From: Leucobacter soli
GTDB taxonomy: Bacteria > Actinomycetota > Actinomycetes > Actinomycetales > Microbacteriaceae
Assembly: GCF_910593785.1 (NCBI RefSeq)
Contig: NZ_CAJVAP010000014.1
Span: 1 to 64,000, forward strand
Direction of reading: 5' to 3'
DNA: 64,000 nt
Shown here: in pieces, positions 43,929 to 52,511 of the stretch
Position numbering within the stretch: position 1 is the stretch's first letter
How the letters are laid out: each line of letters starts with the position of its first letter
Made by a program: the position numbers and the translations under genes
The notes under the pieces: model-generated
Database searches by the model: none
What the model was told of the DNA's origin: nothing
What the model saw: the letters and a program-made list of their open reading frames with translations, nothing else

Positions 43929-46322
43929 TCAGGGTGCGACGTACTCCGCGAGGTGCTGACCGGTCAGCGTCGAACCGTCGGCGATGAGCTCGCCCGGGGT
44001 GCCCTCGAAGACGATCCGGCCGCCCTGCTGCCCGGCTCCGGGCCCGATGTCGATGATCCGGTCGGCGTGCGCCATGACGGCCTGGTGGTGCTCGACCACG
44101 ATCACGCTCTTGCCCGCGTCGACGAGGCGATCGAGCAGTGCGAGCAGCTGCTCCACGTCTGCGAGATGCAGGCCCGTGGTCGGCTCGTCGAGCACGTAGA
44201 TCTCGGCATCCTCGAGCATATGGATGGCGAGCTTCAGCCGTTGCCGTTCCCCGCCGGAGAGCGTCGAGAGCGGCTGCCCCAGCGTGAGGTAGCCGAGCCC
44301 CACATCGACGAGGCGTTCGAGGATCTTCGCCGCCTTCGGCACTTTGGGCTCGGAACCCGCTTCGGAGGCACCGGAGAAGAACTCGCGCGCCTCGGACATC
44401 GACAGATCGAGCACCTCGGCGATGTTCTTCCCGCCGAGCGTGTATTCGAGCACGGCGGCATCGAAGCGCTTGCCGTCGCACACCTCGCAGACGCTCTCCA
44501 TCGTCGCCATCATGCCGAGATCGGTGTAAATGATGCCGGCGCCCTTGCACTCGGGGCAGGCCCCCTCGGAGTTCGCGCTGAAGAGTGCGGGCTTCACACC
44601 GTTCGCCTTGGCGAACGCGGTGCGCACCGGGTCGAGCAGACCGGTGTAGGTCGCGGGGTTGGATCGGCGCGAGCCCTTGATCGCCCCCTGATCCACCGCG
44701 ACCACGCCGTCCCGCTTCGAGACGTAGCCGTGGATCAGCGAGCTCTTGCCCGAACCGGCGACACCCGTGATCACGCAGAGCACACCGAGCGGCACATCGA
44801 CATCGAGACCGTGCCCGTCGGCGCCGCGCAGGTTGTGCAGATCCGCGCCGCGCACTTCGATCGCGCCGTTCGGCGTGCGCGTCGACTCCTTGAGCCGGGC
44901 CCGGTCGTCGAGGTGCCTGCCGGTGAGCGTACCCGAGGCGCGCAGTCCGTCGACCGTGCCCTCGAAGCAGATCTCGCCGCCGTTCACGCCGGCGCCGGGC
45001 CCCAGATCGACCACGTGATCGGCGATCGCGATCATCTCGGGCTTGTGCTCGACCACGAGCACGGTGTTGCCCTTGTCCCGCAGCTTCACGAGCAACTGGT
45101 TCATGCGTTGGATGTCGTGCGGGTGCAGCCCGATCGAGGGCTCGTCGAAGACGTAGGTGGCGTCGGTGATGGGTGAGCCCAGATGGCGGATCATCTTGGT
45201 GCGCTGCGACTCGCCGCCCGAGAGCGTGCCCGTCGGCCGTTCGAGGGAGAGGTAGCCGAGTCCGATCTGCACGAAGGAGTCGAGCGTGTCCGAGAGCTTC
45301 TCGATGAGGGGCGCCAGGCCGGGGTCGTCGATCGAACGCACCCATTCCGCGACGTCGGAGATCTGCATCGCGCAGACGTCCGCGATCGAGAGCTCGCCGA
45401 TCTTCGACGAGCGGGCGGTGTCGTTGAGCCGGGTGCCGTCGCACTCCGGACAGGTGCGAAACACGATCGCGCGGTCCACGAATGCGCGGATGTGGGGCTG
45501 CATGGCCTCTCGATCCTTCGACAGCATCGACTTCTGGATGCGCGGGATCATGCCCTCGTAGGTGAGATTGGTGCCGTCGACCTTGATCTTGGTCGGCTCC
45601 TTGTAGAGCAGATCGTTCAGCTGGCGCGTGCTGAATTCGCGGATCGGGGTGTCCATCGGCAGCACCGCGGAGAAGAGGCGCCCGTACCAGCCATCCATGC
45701 TGTAGCCCGGGACCTTGAGCGCGCCGCCCGAGAGCGTCTCGTCCGCGTCGTACAGCTCGTCGAGGTCGAAGTCGCTGACCGAGCCGCGTCCCTCGCACGT
45801 GGGGCACATGCCGCCCAGGATCTCGAAGCTGCGGCGCTCCTTGACCGTGCGTCCGCCTTTCTCGAGCGTCACGGCGCCGGCGCCGCTGACCGAGGCGACG
45901 TTGAAGGAGAAGGCGTTGGGCGAGCCGATGCGCGGCTGCCCGAGGCGGGAGAAAACGATGCGGAGCATCGTGTTCACGTCGGTCGCCGTGCCGACGGTGG
46001 AACGCGGATTCGCTCCCATCCGCTCCTGATCGACAGTGATGGCCGTGGTGAGACCCTCGAGGACGTCGACGTCCGGGCGGGACTGCGACGGCATGAATCC
46101 CTGCACGAATGCGCTGTAGGTCTCGTTGATGAGCCGCTGCGACTCGGCCGCGATCGTGCCGAAGACGAGGGAGCTCTTGCCCGAGCCCGAGACTCCGGTG
46201 AAGGCGGTGAGGCGGCGCTTCGGCAGCTCCACGTTCACATCCTTGAGATTGTGCTCGCGCGCACCGGAGACGCGAATGCGGTCGTGGGCGTCGGCGGGGT
46301 GGGGTGAAGCATCCGTGCTCAT
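43929..46322 (-). CDS. UvrA-like ABC ATPase (class II UvrA, UvrA2/DrrC type)
   Basis: A 797-residue tandem ABC protein, shorter than housekeeping UvrA (about 950). Walker A boxes are FTGVSGSGKSSL and ITGVAGSGKSSL, signatures TLSGGESQRTK and TLSGGERQRLK, with CxxC zinc motifs MCPTCEGRG, TCPECDGTR and ACPECKGAG. The spacing suggests that the UvrB-binding part is reduced, as in class II proteins linked to drug tolerance or alternative DNA-damage binding. ATG 46322 is fixed by TAGCCT 6 nt upstream. It is not in an operon. Confidence 0.9.
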   Translation of the reverse strand: MSTDASPHPADAHDRIRVSGAREHNLKDVNVELPKRRLTAFTGVSGSGKSSLVFGTIAAESQRLINETYSAFVQGFMPSQSRPDVDVLEGLTTAITVDQERMGANPRSTVGTATDVNTMLRIVFSRLGQPRIGSPNAFSFNVASVSGAGAVTLEKGGRTVKERRSFEILGGMCPTCEGRGSVSDFDLDELYDADETLSGGALKVPGYSMDGWYGRLFSAVLPMDTPIREFSTRQLNDLLYKEPTKIKVDGTNLTYEGMIPRIQKSMLSKDREAMQPHIRAFVDRAIVFRTCPECDGTRLNDTARSSKIGELSIADVCAMQISDVAEWVRSIDDPGLAPLIEKLSDTLDSFVQIGLGYLSLERPTGTLSGGESQRTKMIRHLGSPITDATYVFDEPSIGLHPHDIQRMNQLLVKLRDKGNTVLVVEHKPEMIAIADHVVDLGPGAGVNGGEICFEGTVDGLRASGTLTGRHLDDRARLKESTRTPNGAIEVRGADLHNLRGADGHGLDVDVPLGVLCVITGVAGSGKSSLIHGYVSKRDGVVAVDQGAIKGSRRSNPATYTGLLDPVRTAFAKANGVKPALFSANSEGACPECKGAGIIYTDLGMMATMESVCEVCDGKRFDAAVLEYTLGGKNIAEVLDLSMSEAREFFSGASEAGSEPKVPKAAKILERLVDVGLGYLTLGQPLSTLSGGERQRLKLAIHMLEDAEIYVLDEPTTGLHLADVEQLLALLDRLVDAGKSVIVVEHHQAVMAHADRIIDIGPGAGQQGGRIVFEGTPGELIADGSTLTGQHLAEYVAP

Positions 46323-46328
46323 GGAACC

Positions 46329-46334
46329 AGGCTA
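46329..46334 (-). promoter_or_regulatory. -10 hexamer of leaderless uvrA2 transcript
   Basis: Minus-strand TAGCCT, 6 nt before ATG 46322; divergent from the CPBP promoter. Confidence 0.6.
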
Positions 46335-46395
46335 GTGCCGGGCTCCGACATCCGGCTTCTCCGATCCTGATCGTCCTCGTGGCGGTCGCCATCGG

Positions 46396-46401
46396 TAGCC
46401 T
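46396..46401 (+). promoter_or_regulatory. -10 hexamer of leaderless CPBP-like transcript
   Basis: TAGCCT, 6 nt before GTG 46408. Confidence 0.6.
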
Positions 46402-46407
46402 GGTCGC

Positions 46408-47349
46408 GTGCACCTCGAACCGACCGCGAGACTCCGCGTGCGACCGATCCACACGGTCGCCGCGGCGTTCACGGTGCTCGCCGCTCCCGCCTTCTTCGTC
46501 GTGGAGCTGCCGGCGCTCGGCCTCGCACTGCTCGTGGCCGGTCTCCTGCTCGCCTGGTTCGCGGATCATGCCGAGGGCGGCTTCTCCGCCCGCCCGTCGC
46601 TGCTGCGCGACCTCTCGCTCATCGCGATCGGACTCGGGATCGTACGACTGATCCCGCTCGCGGCGGAGCTCGACGACCGGGCGATGATCCGTTTCACGCT
46701 CGCGCTCGGCGGCGCGGTCGCAGTGCCGTACCTGATCTCGCGCTTCGTCTACAGGGATCGTGCGACGGGGTTCCCCTGGCGCGGGCGTCACGCGGTGGGG
46801 CACGGCACCGAGGCTTCCCGGAGCGAGGCACGCGGCGGCGCACGCGGCGGCGGTCCGCGGAGCCAAGCTACGGGCGACGGCACGAGGTGGGGGCGCCTGC
46901 ACTGGACCTGGCTCGCTGCGGTATTGGTGCTGGGCTGGGCCATCCTGCCCTTCTACTTCATCAGCTCGGGCGTGTATCGGAACTGGCCCGTCGTGGACTC
47001 GCCCGACCTGATCCTGCGCCTCTTCATCGGGGTCGGCGCCGTCGGTATCTGGGACGAGCTCTTCTTCATCTGCACGGTGTTCGCCGTGCTGCTGCGGCAC
47101 TTCCCGTACTGGCTCGCGAACCTGTTGCAGGCCGTCGTGTTCGTGTCGTTCCTGTGGGAGCTCGGCTACCGCGCCTGGGGGCCGCTGCTCACGGTCCCGT
47201 TCGCGCTCATGCAGGGCTGGATCTTCCTGCGCACGCGTTCGCTCGGCTACGTGGTGACCGTGCACCTGCTCTTCGACGCGATCGTGTTCGCGGTGCTCGT
47301 GCACGCGCACAACCCAGCGCTCTTCGATGTCTTCCCGACGGCGCCGTGA
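46408..47349 (+). CDS. CPBP/CAAX-protease-like membrane protein
   Basis: A 313-residue protein with about eight membrane helices and a 45-residue Gly/Arg-rich cytoplasmic loop in the middle (about 125-170). The C-terminal part resembles the CPBP (Abi) fold: VGIWDELFFICTVFAVLL stands where the EExxxR motif should be, then VVFVSFLWELGY and VTVHLLFDAIVFAVLV. The first Glu is Asp and the Arg is missing, so protease activity is doubtful. GTG 46408 is 6 nt after TAGCCT. The role is unknown. Confidence 0.7.
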   Translation: MHLEPTARLRVRPIHTVAAAFTVLAAPAFFVVELPALGLALLVAGLLLAWFADHAEGGFSARPSLLRDLSLIAIGLGIVRLIPLAAELDDRAMIRFTLALGGAVAVPYLISRFVYRDRATGFPWRGRHAVGHGTEASRSEARGGARGGGPRSQATGDGTRWGRLHWTWLAAVLVLGWAILPFYFISSGVYRNWPVVDSPDLILRLFIGVGAVGIWDELFFICTVFAVLLRHFPYWLANLLQAVVFVSFLWELGYRAWGPLLTVPFALMQGWIFLRTRSLGYVVTVHLLFDAIVFAVLVHAHNPALFDVFPTAP

Positions 47350-47530
47350 CGACGATCCGCTCGGCGTACTGAGGTGCGCGCCCGCCGACGGCATTCATCT
47401 GTCAGCGCGATGCATTCGGCCGCGAAATAGCGCTTCAAAGCGCCGAACGAGTGAGGCGGAGGGGTGGGCGAGGCGATAGGGACCGAGGCTGCCGGGCCGG
47501 GTATCGCGTTGCGAGACGGTGACGCGGGAT

Positions 47531-47968
47531 CTACGCGAGCAGCGCCGCCAGCCTGCGTACCGCGAACTCGTAGCCCTGGATGCCGGCGCCCGCGATCACG
47601 AACTCGGCGATCGGCGAGATGTAGGAGTGGTGGCGGAACTCCTCGCGCGCGTGCACGTTGCTGAGGTGCACCTCGGCGACAGGTAGCGCGACTCCGCTCA
47701 ACGCGTCGCGCAGCGCGATCGAGGTGTGGGTGAACGCCCCCGGGTTGATGACGATCGCCGCGCACTCGGTGCGCGCCTCGTGGATCGCGTCGATCAGCAC
47801 GCCCTCGTGATTGCTCTGCACCGCGCGCAGTTCGAACCCGAGCCCCCGAGCAGTCTCGCTCGCGAGCGCGACGACGTCGTCGAGGGTGTCGCTGCCGTAG
47901 ACACCGGGCTCGCGCACGCCGAGCAGGTTGAGATTGGGGCCGTTCACGAGGAGGATCCGACGCGTCAT
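47531..47968 (-). CDS. aroQ: 3-dehydroquinate dehydratase, type II
   Basis: A 145-residue dodecameric type II dehydroquinase of the shikimate pathway. All active-site blocks are present: [20 protein letters not shown] (catalytic Tyr), [27 protein letters not shown] and [19 protein letters not shown]. Length is standard. ATG 47968 is fixed by TAGGAT exactly 6 nt upstream. It stands alone, away from other aro genes, and is divergent from trmB with about 200 bp between. Confidence 0.96.
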   Translation of the reverse strand: MTRRILLVNGPNLNLLGVREPGVYGSDTLDDVVALASETARGLGFELRAVQSNHEGVLIDAIHEARTECAAIVINPGAFTHTSIALRDALSGVALPVAEVHLSNVHAREEFRHHSYISPIAEFVIAGAGIQGYEFAVRRLAALLA

Positions 47969-47974
47969 GCCCCG

Positions 47975-47980
47975 ATCCTA
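47975..47980 (-). promoter_or_regulatory. -10 hexamer of leaderless aroQ transcript
   Basis: Minus-strand TAGGAT, 6 nt before ATG 47968. Confidence 0.6.
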
Positions 47981-48156
47981 CCCGGCGGTCGTCGCGTGCC
48001 GTCGTTGCTCAGACGGTACGCCTTCGTCGGCGCTGCATGCGATCGTGCATCGAAACCGTACCGCGCCGACGATCTCGTACAGTGCGAGGATCCGACCGGC
48101 GTGCGCCCACGAACGTCGGTGCTCGGGCCGGGCCGGGCCGGGCGCGGGATCGCGGC

Positions 48157-48162
48157 TAGGCT
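48157..48162 (+). promoter_or_regulatory. -10 hexamer of leaderless trmB transcript
   Basis: TAGGCT, 6 nt before GTG 48169. Confidence 0.6.
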
Positions 48163-48168
48163 GTCGGG

Positions 48169-49020
48169 GTGACACGCACCGACCGCACCGACCCGAGCAA
48201 CCGCACCGACCCGACCGAGCCCGCCGAGCCGAGCCGCAGCGAGCAGCGAGACCAGCAGGACCCGCGCGATCAGCCGGATCAGCGTCAGACGCTGCCGTAC
48301 AAGAGCTTCGACCCGCGCACCTTCCGCGACAAGCCGGTTTCGTTCGTGCGCCGCAGCGGGCGCATGACCCCGTCTCAGGAGCGGGCGTGGGAGGACCTCG
48401 GCCCGCGCTACCTGCACGAGCTGCCGCGGGGCCACGCGGCGACGAGCGTGGCGGATCATGCCAGCCTCGAGCCCGCCGAGGTCTTCGGCCGGGTCGCGCC
48501 GCTCGTCGTCGAGGTCGGATCCGGCCAGGGGCACGCCATCGTGCATGCCGCGTCCGAGCTCCGCGACTGGGATTTCATCGCGGTCGAGGTGTTCCGCGCG
48601 GGGCTCGCGCGCACCATGATCCGGGCAGAGTGGGCGGATCTCGCCAATCTGCGCCTCGTCGAGGCTAATGCGCCCGAGGTGCTGGAACGCGCCCTGCCGG
48701 AGCACTCGGTCGACGAGATCTGGGTGTTCTTCCCCGACCCCTGGGCCAAGGAACGGCACAAGAAGCGCCGCCTCGTCTCGCCTGATTTCGCACGCATCGC
48801 CGCTCGAGCGCTGAAGCCCGGGGGCTTGCTGCGCCTCGCCACCGACTGGGAGGACTACGCCGAGCACATGCGCGAGACGATGGACGCGGCGCCCGGCTTC
48901 GCCCGCGACTTCGCCGGGGAGTGGGCGCCCCGCTTCGAGGGCCGCGTGCTGACCGCCTTCGAGCAGAAGGGCATCGACAAGGGGCGCGTGATCCGCGATC
49001 TCGCGTATCGCTCGGCGTGA
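48169..49020 (+). CDS. trmB: tRNA (guanine46-N7)-methyltransferase TrmB
   Basis: A 283-residue SAM-dependent tRNA methyltransferase. The SAM motif is LVVEVGSGQGHAIVHAA, with the family signature IWVFFPDPWAKERHKKRRLVSPDFARIAARALKPGG and late FEQKG. The first 45 residues are a hydrophilic low-complexity extension built from RTDP/EP-like repeats, absent from most TrmB. GTG 48169 is supported by TAGGCT 6 nt upstream, so the extension appears real rather than a wrong start. Confidence 0.94.
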   Translation: MTRTDRTDPSNRTDPTEPAEPSRSEQRDQQDPRDQPDQRQTLPYKSFDPRTFRDKPVSFVRRSGRMTPSQERAWEDLGPRYLHELPRGHAATSVADHASLEPAEVFGRVAPLVVEVGSGQGHAIVHAASELRDWDFIAVEVFRAGLARTMIRAEWADLANLRLVEANAPEVLERALPEHSVDEIWVFFPDPWAKERHKKRRLVSPDFARIAARALKPGGLLRLATDWEDYAEHMRETMDAAPGFARDFAGEWAPRFEGRVLTAFEQKGIDKGRVIRDLAYRSA

Positions 49021-49039
49021 GCCGCCGACAGAGGAGGCT

Positions 49040-49576
49040 TCAGCGCAGCGCACACTCGTGCTCGAGCAGGCGGCGCTTGATGTCGGTGCCGAAGAGGTAG
49101 CCGCCGAGCCCGCCGTCGGTGCGCACGATGCGGTGGCACGGCACGATGAGCGCCACCAGGTTGTTGGCGCAACCCGACGCCGCGGCGCGCACCGCCGTGG
49201 GGCGCCCGGCGCGCGCCGCGAGCTCCGTGTAGGTGACCGCCTCTCCCGCGGGAACCCGACGCAGCGCACGCCAGACCTCGCCGCGGAAGGGCGTCTCCGG
49301 CTGGGCGACGGGGAGGTCGTCGAGCGCTGTGAACTCGCCGGCGGCGTAGGATCGCAGCGCCTCGGCGATCGGACCGGAGCCGGTCGGTGCCTCCTCGACT
49401 CCACGGACCGCGAGAGAGGGATCGAGCCGGGCCAGCCGTTCCTCGAGGCTGCGGGCGGCAGGATCCTCGGCGGTCGCGAAGCCCGCCGCACGGATCGCGC
49501 CGTCCTCGGGCGTGACGAGCGCGTGGAACGGCGCGTCGATGATGCCGACGACGATGCGGGTGAGCGGAGCGTTCAT
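49040..49576 (-). CDS. ogt: Methylated-DNA-protein-cysteine methyltransferase (Ogt type)
   Basis: A 178-residue suicide enzyme that removes O6-alkyl groups from guanine. The acceptor is Cys147 in LIVPCHRIVRTDGGLGGYLFG, with VPAGEAVTYTELAARAGRPTAVRAAASGCANN as the DNA-binding helix-turn-helix. It overlaps the upstream Ada-AlkA gene by 4 bp (ATGA), so both arms of alkylation repair are made together. Confidence 0.95.
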   Translation of the reverse strand: MNAPLTRIVVGIIDAPFHALVTPEDGAIRAAGFATAEDPAARSLEERLARLDPSLAVRGVEEAPTGSGPIAEALRSYAAGEFTALDDLPVAQPETPFRGEVWRALRRVPAGEAVTYTELAARAGRPTAVRAAASGCANNLVALIVPCHRIVRTDGGLGGYLFGTDIKRRLLEHECALR

Positions 49577-51378
49577 GACGGATCCTTCGTGTCGGGCGCA
49601 ATGGCGGTGGCGTGGCCGGTGGTAGCGGTGCCGGAGCGAGTGGCGGTGCCGGTGCCGGCGGTGGCGGTTGTGCCGGCGGTCTCGGTGGCTGTAGCGGTGG
49701 GCGTGCCGCCCGCCGCCTTCGCGGCGATGCCGACCGAGGCTCGGGCGGCGAGGAAGTCGGCCCAGAGGTGCTGCGTGGCGTAGCCGCGGAACGGACGCCA
49801 GGGTTCCGCGATCCCGCGGGTTTCGCGGTCGGTGCGGGCGCCGAGCGCGCGGCGCAGGATCAGGTCTCCGGCGGGGAAGGCGTCCGGGTCGCCGAGCGCC
49901 CGCATCGCGATCAGCTCCACCGACCAGGGGCCGATGCCGCGCAGCGCGGCGAGTGCGGCGCGTGCCGAGGCGCGGTCGGCGCCCGGGCCGAGGTCCAGCC
50001 CCGCGTCGAGCGCGACGGCGACCGCGTGCAGCGTTTCCGCGCGCGCCCCGTTCAGGCCGAGCGTCCGGAGCTCATCGACCGGAGTCGCGGCGATGCGCGC
50101 TACGTCCGGGGCGCCGAAGAAACCGGGCGCGGCCGCATCTGGCGTAGCCGGATCCTTCGCGAACCGAGCAGCGAGGCGCCCCTGCAGCGTGCGCGCCGCG
50201 GCGAGCGAGACCTGCTGGCCGAGCACGGTGCCGAGGGCGAATTCGTGCGGGTTGCGGGCGCCCGGCAGTCGGAGCCCCGGGCGCCGCGCGAGGAGCGGCC
50301 CGAGCAGCGGATCGGCGCCGAGGGCGTCGGCGATCTGTGCCGGATCCGCGTCGAGATCCAGCAGACGACGCACCGCGGCGATCGCGGGCATCGCATCGGC
50401 GAGCCCGGGCAGCGAGAGCGTCACCGGGATCGCTGCGAGACCGGATCCGATGCTGCCTCCGATGCCGGTGCTGCGGACCTCCGCCCAGTCGATCCGGACG
50501 ACGGCCGTGCCGCCCGGCACGTCGAGTGCGTGCGCCGTCTCCGCGCCATCGATCTCATCGCGCCCCGGGATGGCGTGCGCCACGAGGAACGCATGCGTGC
50601 CGGTGGCGTCGTACGGTGCCCGGGTGCGCAGGCGGAGGACGAGGCGCGGTCGTTCGTCGGAAGCGGGATCGGTTCCCGCAGAGCCCGCACGCCCCGCCCG
50701 CACCGACCCCGCCCGCAGCGACCCCGCCCGTCGGGACGCCGACGCCTCGGCGCTCCGCGTGCGCGGCAGCTTCGAGGGTGGCACGCCGAACTCCTCGCGC
50801 ATGGTGTCGCCGAACTGGCGCAGGCTGCCGAAACCGGCCGCGAACGCGATGTCCCCGAGCGGGAGATCCGTCTGCTCGATCAGCGCGCGTGCGGCGTGCG
50901 CCCGTCGGGTGCGCGCCAGCTGGAGGGGGCTCGCCCCGACTTCGTCGATGAGGACCCGGCGCAGGTGCCGCTCGCTCACGGCCAGCTCGCGGGCCAGCCC
51001 CGAAACACCGTGCGCATCGACCGCGCCATCGCGGATGCGGCGCACAGCGCGGGCCGCGAGATCGCCGCGCACGTCCCAGTCCCGACTGCCTGGCAGCGCG
51101 TCCGGGCGGCAGCGCCGGCACGCGCGGAAGCCGGCGGCGACGCACGCCGCCGCGCTCGCGAAGAAGCGACAGTTCTCGCGCCGCGGTTTGCGCGCCGGGC
51201 AGGACGGCCGGCAGTAGATCCCCGTGCTCGCGACGCCGAGGTAGATGCGGCCGTCCCAGCGCGCATCGCGACCGGAGATCGCCCGGTAGCACGCGTCGAA
51301 GTCGTACGCGTGCGGGTCCGACGCGGATCGGTGCGGCGCGGATCGGTCCGGCGCGAGCGGAACCTCTGGAGGAGTCAC
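49573..51378 (-). CDS. Bifunctional Ada-type regulator / 3-methyladenine DNA glycosylase (Ada-AlkA fusion)
   Basis: A 601-residue fusion. The Ada zinc domain (about 20-90) has the phosphotriester-accepting cysteines in STGIYCRPSCPARKPR and FRACRRCRPD. An AraC-type HTH follows (VSGLARELAVSERHLRRVL...GDIAFAAGFGSLRQFGDTMREEFG), then an AlkA N-domain and the HhH-GPD glycosylase with LRGIGPWSVELIAMRAL and the catalytic Asp in PAGDLILRRALG. The C-terminus is a 45-residue Thr/Ala/Gly tail encoded by hexamer-like repeats. GTG 51378 has CAGAAT 6 nt upstream. Methylated Ada should activate this operon, which includes ogt. Confidence 0.93.
   Translation of the reverse strand: MTPPEVPLAPDRSAPHRSASDPHAYDFDACYRAISGRDARWDGRIYLGVASTGIYCRPSCPARKPRRENCRFFASAAACVAAGFRACRRCRPDALPGSRDWDVRGDLAARAVRRIRDGAVDAHGVSGLARELAVSERHLRRVLIDEVGASPLQLARTRRAHAARALIEQTDLPLGDIAFAAGFGSLRQFGDTMREEFGVPPSKLPRTRSAEASASRRAGSLRAGSVRAGRAGSAGTDPASDERPRLVLRLRTRAPYDATGTHAFLVAHAIPGRDEIDGAETAHALDVPGGTAVVRIDWAEVRSTGIGGSIGSGLAAIPVTLSLPGLADAMPAIAAVRRLLDLDADPAQIADALGADPLLGPLLARRPGLRLPGARNPHEFALGTVLGQQVSLAAARTLQGRLAARFAKDPATPDAAAPGFFGAPDVARIAATPVDELRTLGLNGARAETLHAVAVALDAGLDLGPGADRASARAALAALRGIGPWSVELIAMRALGDPDAFPAGDLILRRALGARTDRETRGIAEPWRPFRGYATQHLWADFLAARASVGIAAKAAGGTPTATATETAGTTATAGTGTATRSGTATTGHATAIAPDTKDPS
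49600..49700 (-). repeat. GGTGCC/GGTAGC hexamer-like repeat coding for the Ada-AlkA tail
   Basis: The plus strand reads as a run of near-copies of GGTGCC, GGTGGC and GGTAGC; the minus strand codes for (T/A/G)-rich residues after the last glycosylase helix. Length polymorphism between strains would be expected. Confidence 0.6.
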
Positions 51379-51384
51379 GGTCCC

Positions 51385-51390
51385 ATTCTG
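51385..51390 (-). promoter_or_regulatory. -10 hexamer of leaderless Ada-AlkA transcript
   Basis: Minus-strand CAGAAT, 6 nt before GTG 51378. Confidence 0.5.
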
Positions 51391-51477
51391 GCCGTGCCGA
51401 CTGCGCTGTGCACGCGGTTTTCGGACATCGCGCTGCCGGCGGACTCGCTGGCCGGATCCTGCAGGAGACGCGGACGG

Positions 51478-52323
51478 TCAGAGGGTCGCGTACGCCGCCT
51501 CGATCTCTGCCTGCAGTTCACCGACCGAGCCGGGTGCTGCGGCGATGAGCATCGGTTCGCCGGGCGCGTCGTGGCCGCGCCCGAGAAGCGCGGCACCGGC
51601 CTCGTGGGCGATCAGGGCGCCGGCCGCATAGTCCCAGGGCTGCAGGCCGCGCTCATAGTAGGCGTCAATCCGGCCTGCCGCGAGGAAGCAGAGGTCGGCT
51701 GCCGCTGAACCGATGCGTCGGATGTCGCGCACGCGCGGGATCAGCCGCTGCACGACCGCAGCCTGCTCGGTGCGGCGCTCGACCGTGTAGCCGAAGCCCG
51801 TCGCGACGAGCGCGGACCCGAGCGGGGTCTCGGCCGGGCCGTCGAGCGGGACGCCGTTCAGCTGCGCGCCGCCGCCCTGCCAGGCGGTGAACAGCTCGTC
51901 CGTCACCGGGAGGTACACCGCGCCGACCACCGCGCGGCGCCCGTCGGCCATCGTGCCGGCGGCGCCGTCCGAGACCGTCGCAGCGACGCTCACCGCGTAC
52001 ACGGGAAGGTTGTAGAGATAGTTGACGGTGCCGTCGATCGGGTCGACGACCCAGGTGATGCCGGTCGATCCCTCGATGCTCGCACCCTCCTCGCCGAGGA
52101 TGCCGTCGTCGGGCCGCAGCTCACGCAGGCCCGCGGTGAGCAGCTTCTCTGCCCGGCGGTCGGCTGCGGTGACGACGTCGTTGATGCTCGTCTTGGTGGC
52201 GGCGACGTCCACGCCGGTCTCGCGCAGGGAGCGGATCGTATCGCCCACGCTGCGGGCGAGCGTCGCGGCGATGTCCGCGAGCGAGGCGAGTGCGTCGGGG
52301 GAGCGGTGCGGGGCTTCGACCAT
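51478..52323 (-). CDS. Inositol monophosphatase family protein
   Basis: A 281-residue Mg2+-dependent sugar-phosphate phosphatase. Metal ligands are in ILGEEGAS and WVVDPIDGTVNYLYNLP, and the late motif is LQPWDYAAGALIAHEAGA. The family covers myo-inositol-1-phosphatase, histidinol phosphatase and PAP phosphatase; the DPIDGTVNY context suits inositol or fructose-bisphosphate-like substrates. ATG 52323 is fixed by TACGCT 6 nt upstream; a much longer upstream frame is antisense to amtB and was rejected. Confidence 0.92.
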   Translation of the reverse strand: MVEAPHRSPDALASLADIAATLARSVGDTIRSLRETGVDVAATKTSINDVVTAADRRAEKLLTAGLRELRPDDGILGEEGASIEGSTGITWVVDPIDGTVNYLYNLPVYAVSVAATVSDGAAGTMADGRRAVVGAVYLPVTDELFTAWQGGGAQLNGVPLDGPAETPLGSALVATGFGYTVERRTEQAAVVQRLIPRVRDIRRIGSAAADLCFLAAGRIDAYYERGLQPWDYAAGALIAHEAGAALLGRGHDAPGEPMLIAAAPGSVGELQAEIEAAYATL

Positions 52324-52329
52324 GCCCCC

Positions 52330-52335
52330 AGCGTA
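52330..52335 (-). promoter_or_regulatory. -10 hexamer of leaderless inositol-monophosphatase transcript
   Basis: Minus-strand TACGCT, 6 nt before ATG 52323. Confidence 0.6.
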
Positions 52336-52455
52336 GTCCCGCGGCCGTCGTCGGGCCGGCGCAACTCGACGCCCGCGCCCCGGCGCATGCCGCCGTGCTT
52401 CGGTGCCCAGTGCCCCAGCGCACCGGCCGCCCGGTGGATCCGGGCAGGAAAGTGC

Positions 52456-52491
52456 GGGGCGAGCTCGAGCGTCATTACTCGAGCTCGCCCC
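52456..52491 (-). terminator. Strong 14-bp hairpin after amtB
   Basis: GGGGCGAGCTCGAG (52456-52469) and CTCGAGCTCGCCCC (52478-52491) with an 8-nt loop, 20 bp beyond the amtB stop. No long U-tract on the minus strand, but position and stability favour a terminator. Confidence 0.7.
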
Positions 52492-52511
52492 GGTCTCAGG
52501 GGAGGGCGCGG

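Noticed and set aside
43816-47394. 1192-codon minus-strand open frame across uvrA2 and the CPBP gene
   Set aside because: Frame-shifted shadow of uvrA2 with Arg-rich composition; uvrA2 itself is unambiguous in another frame.
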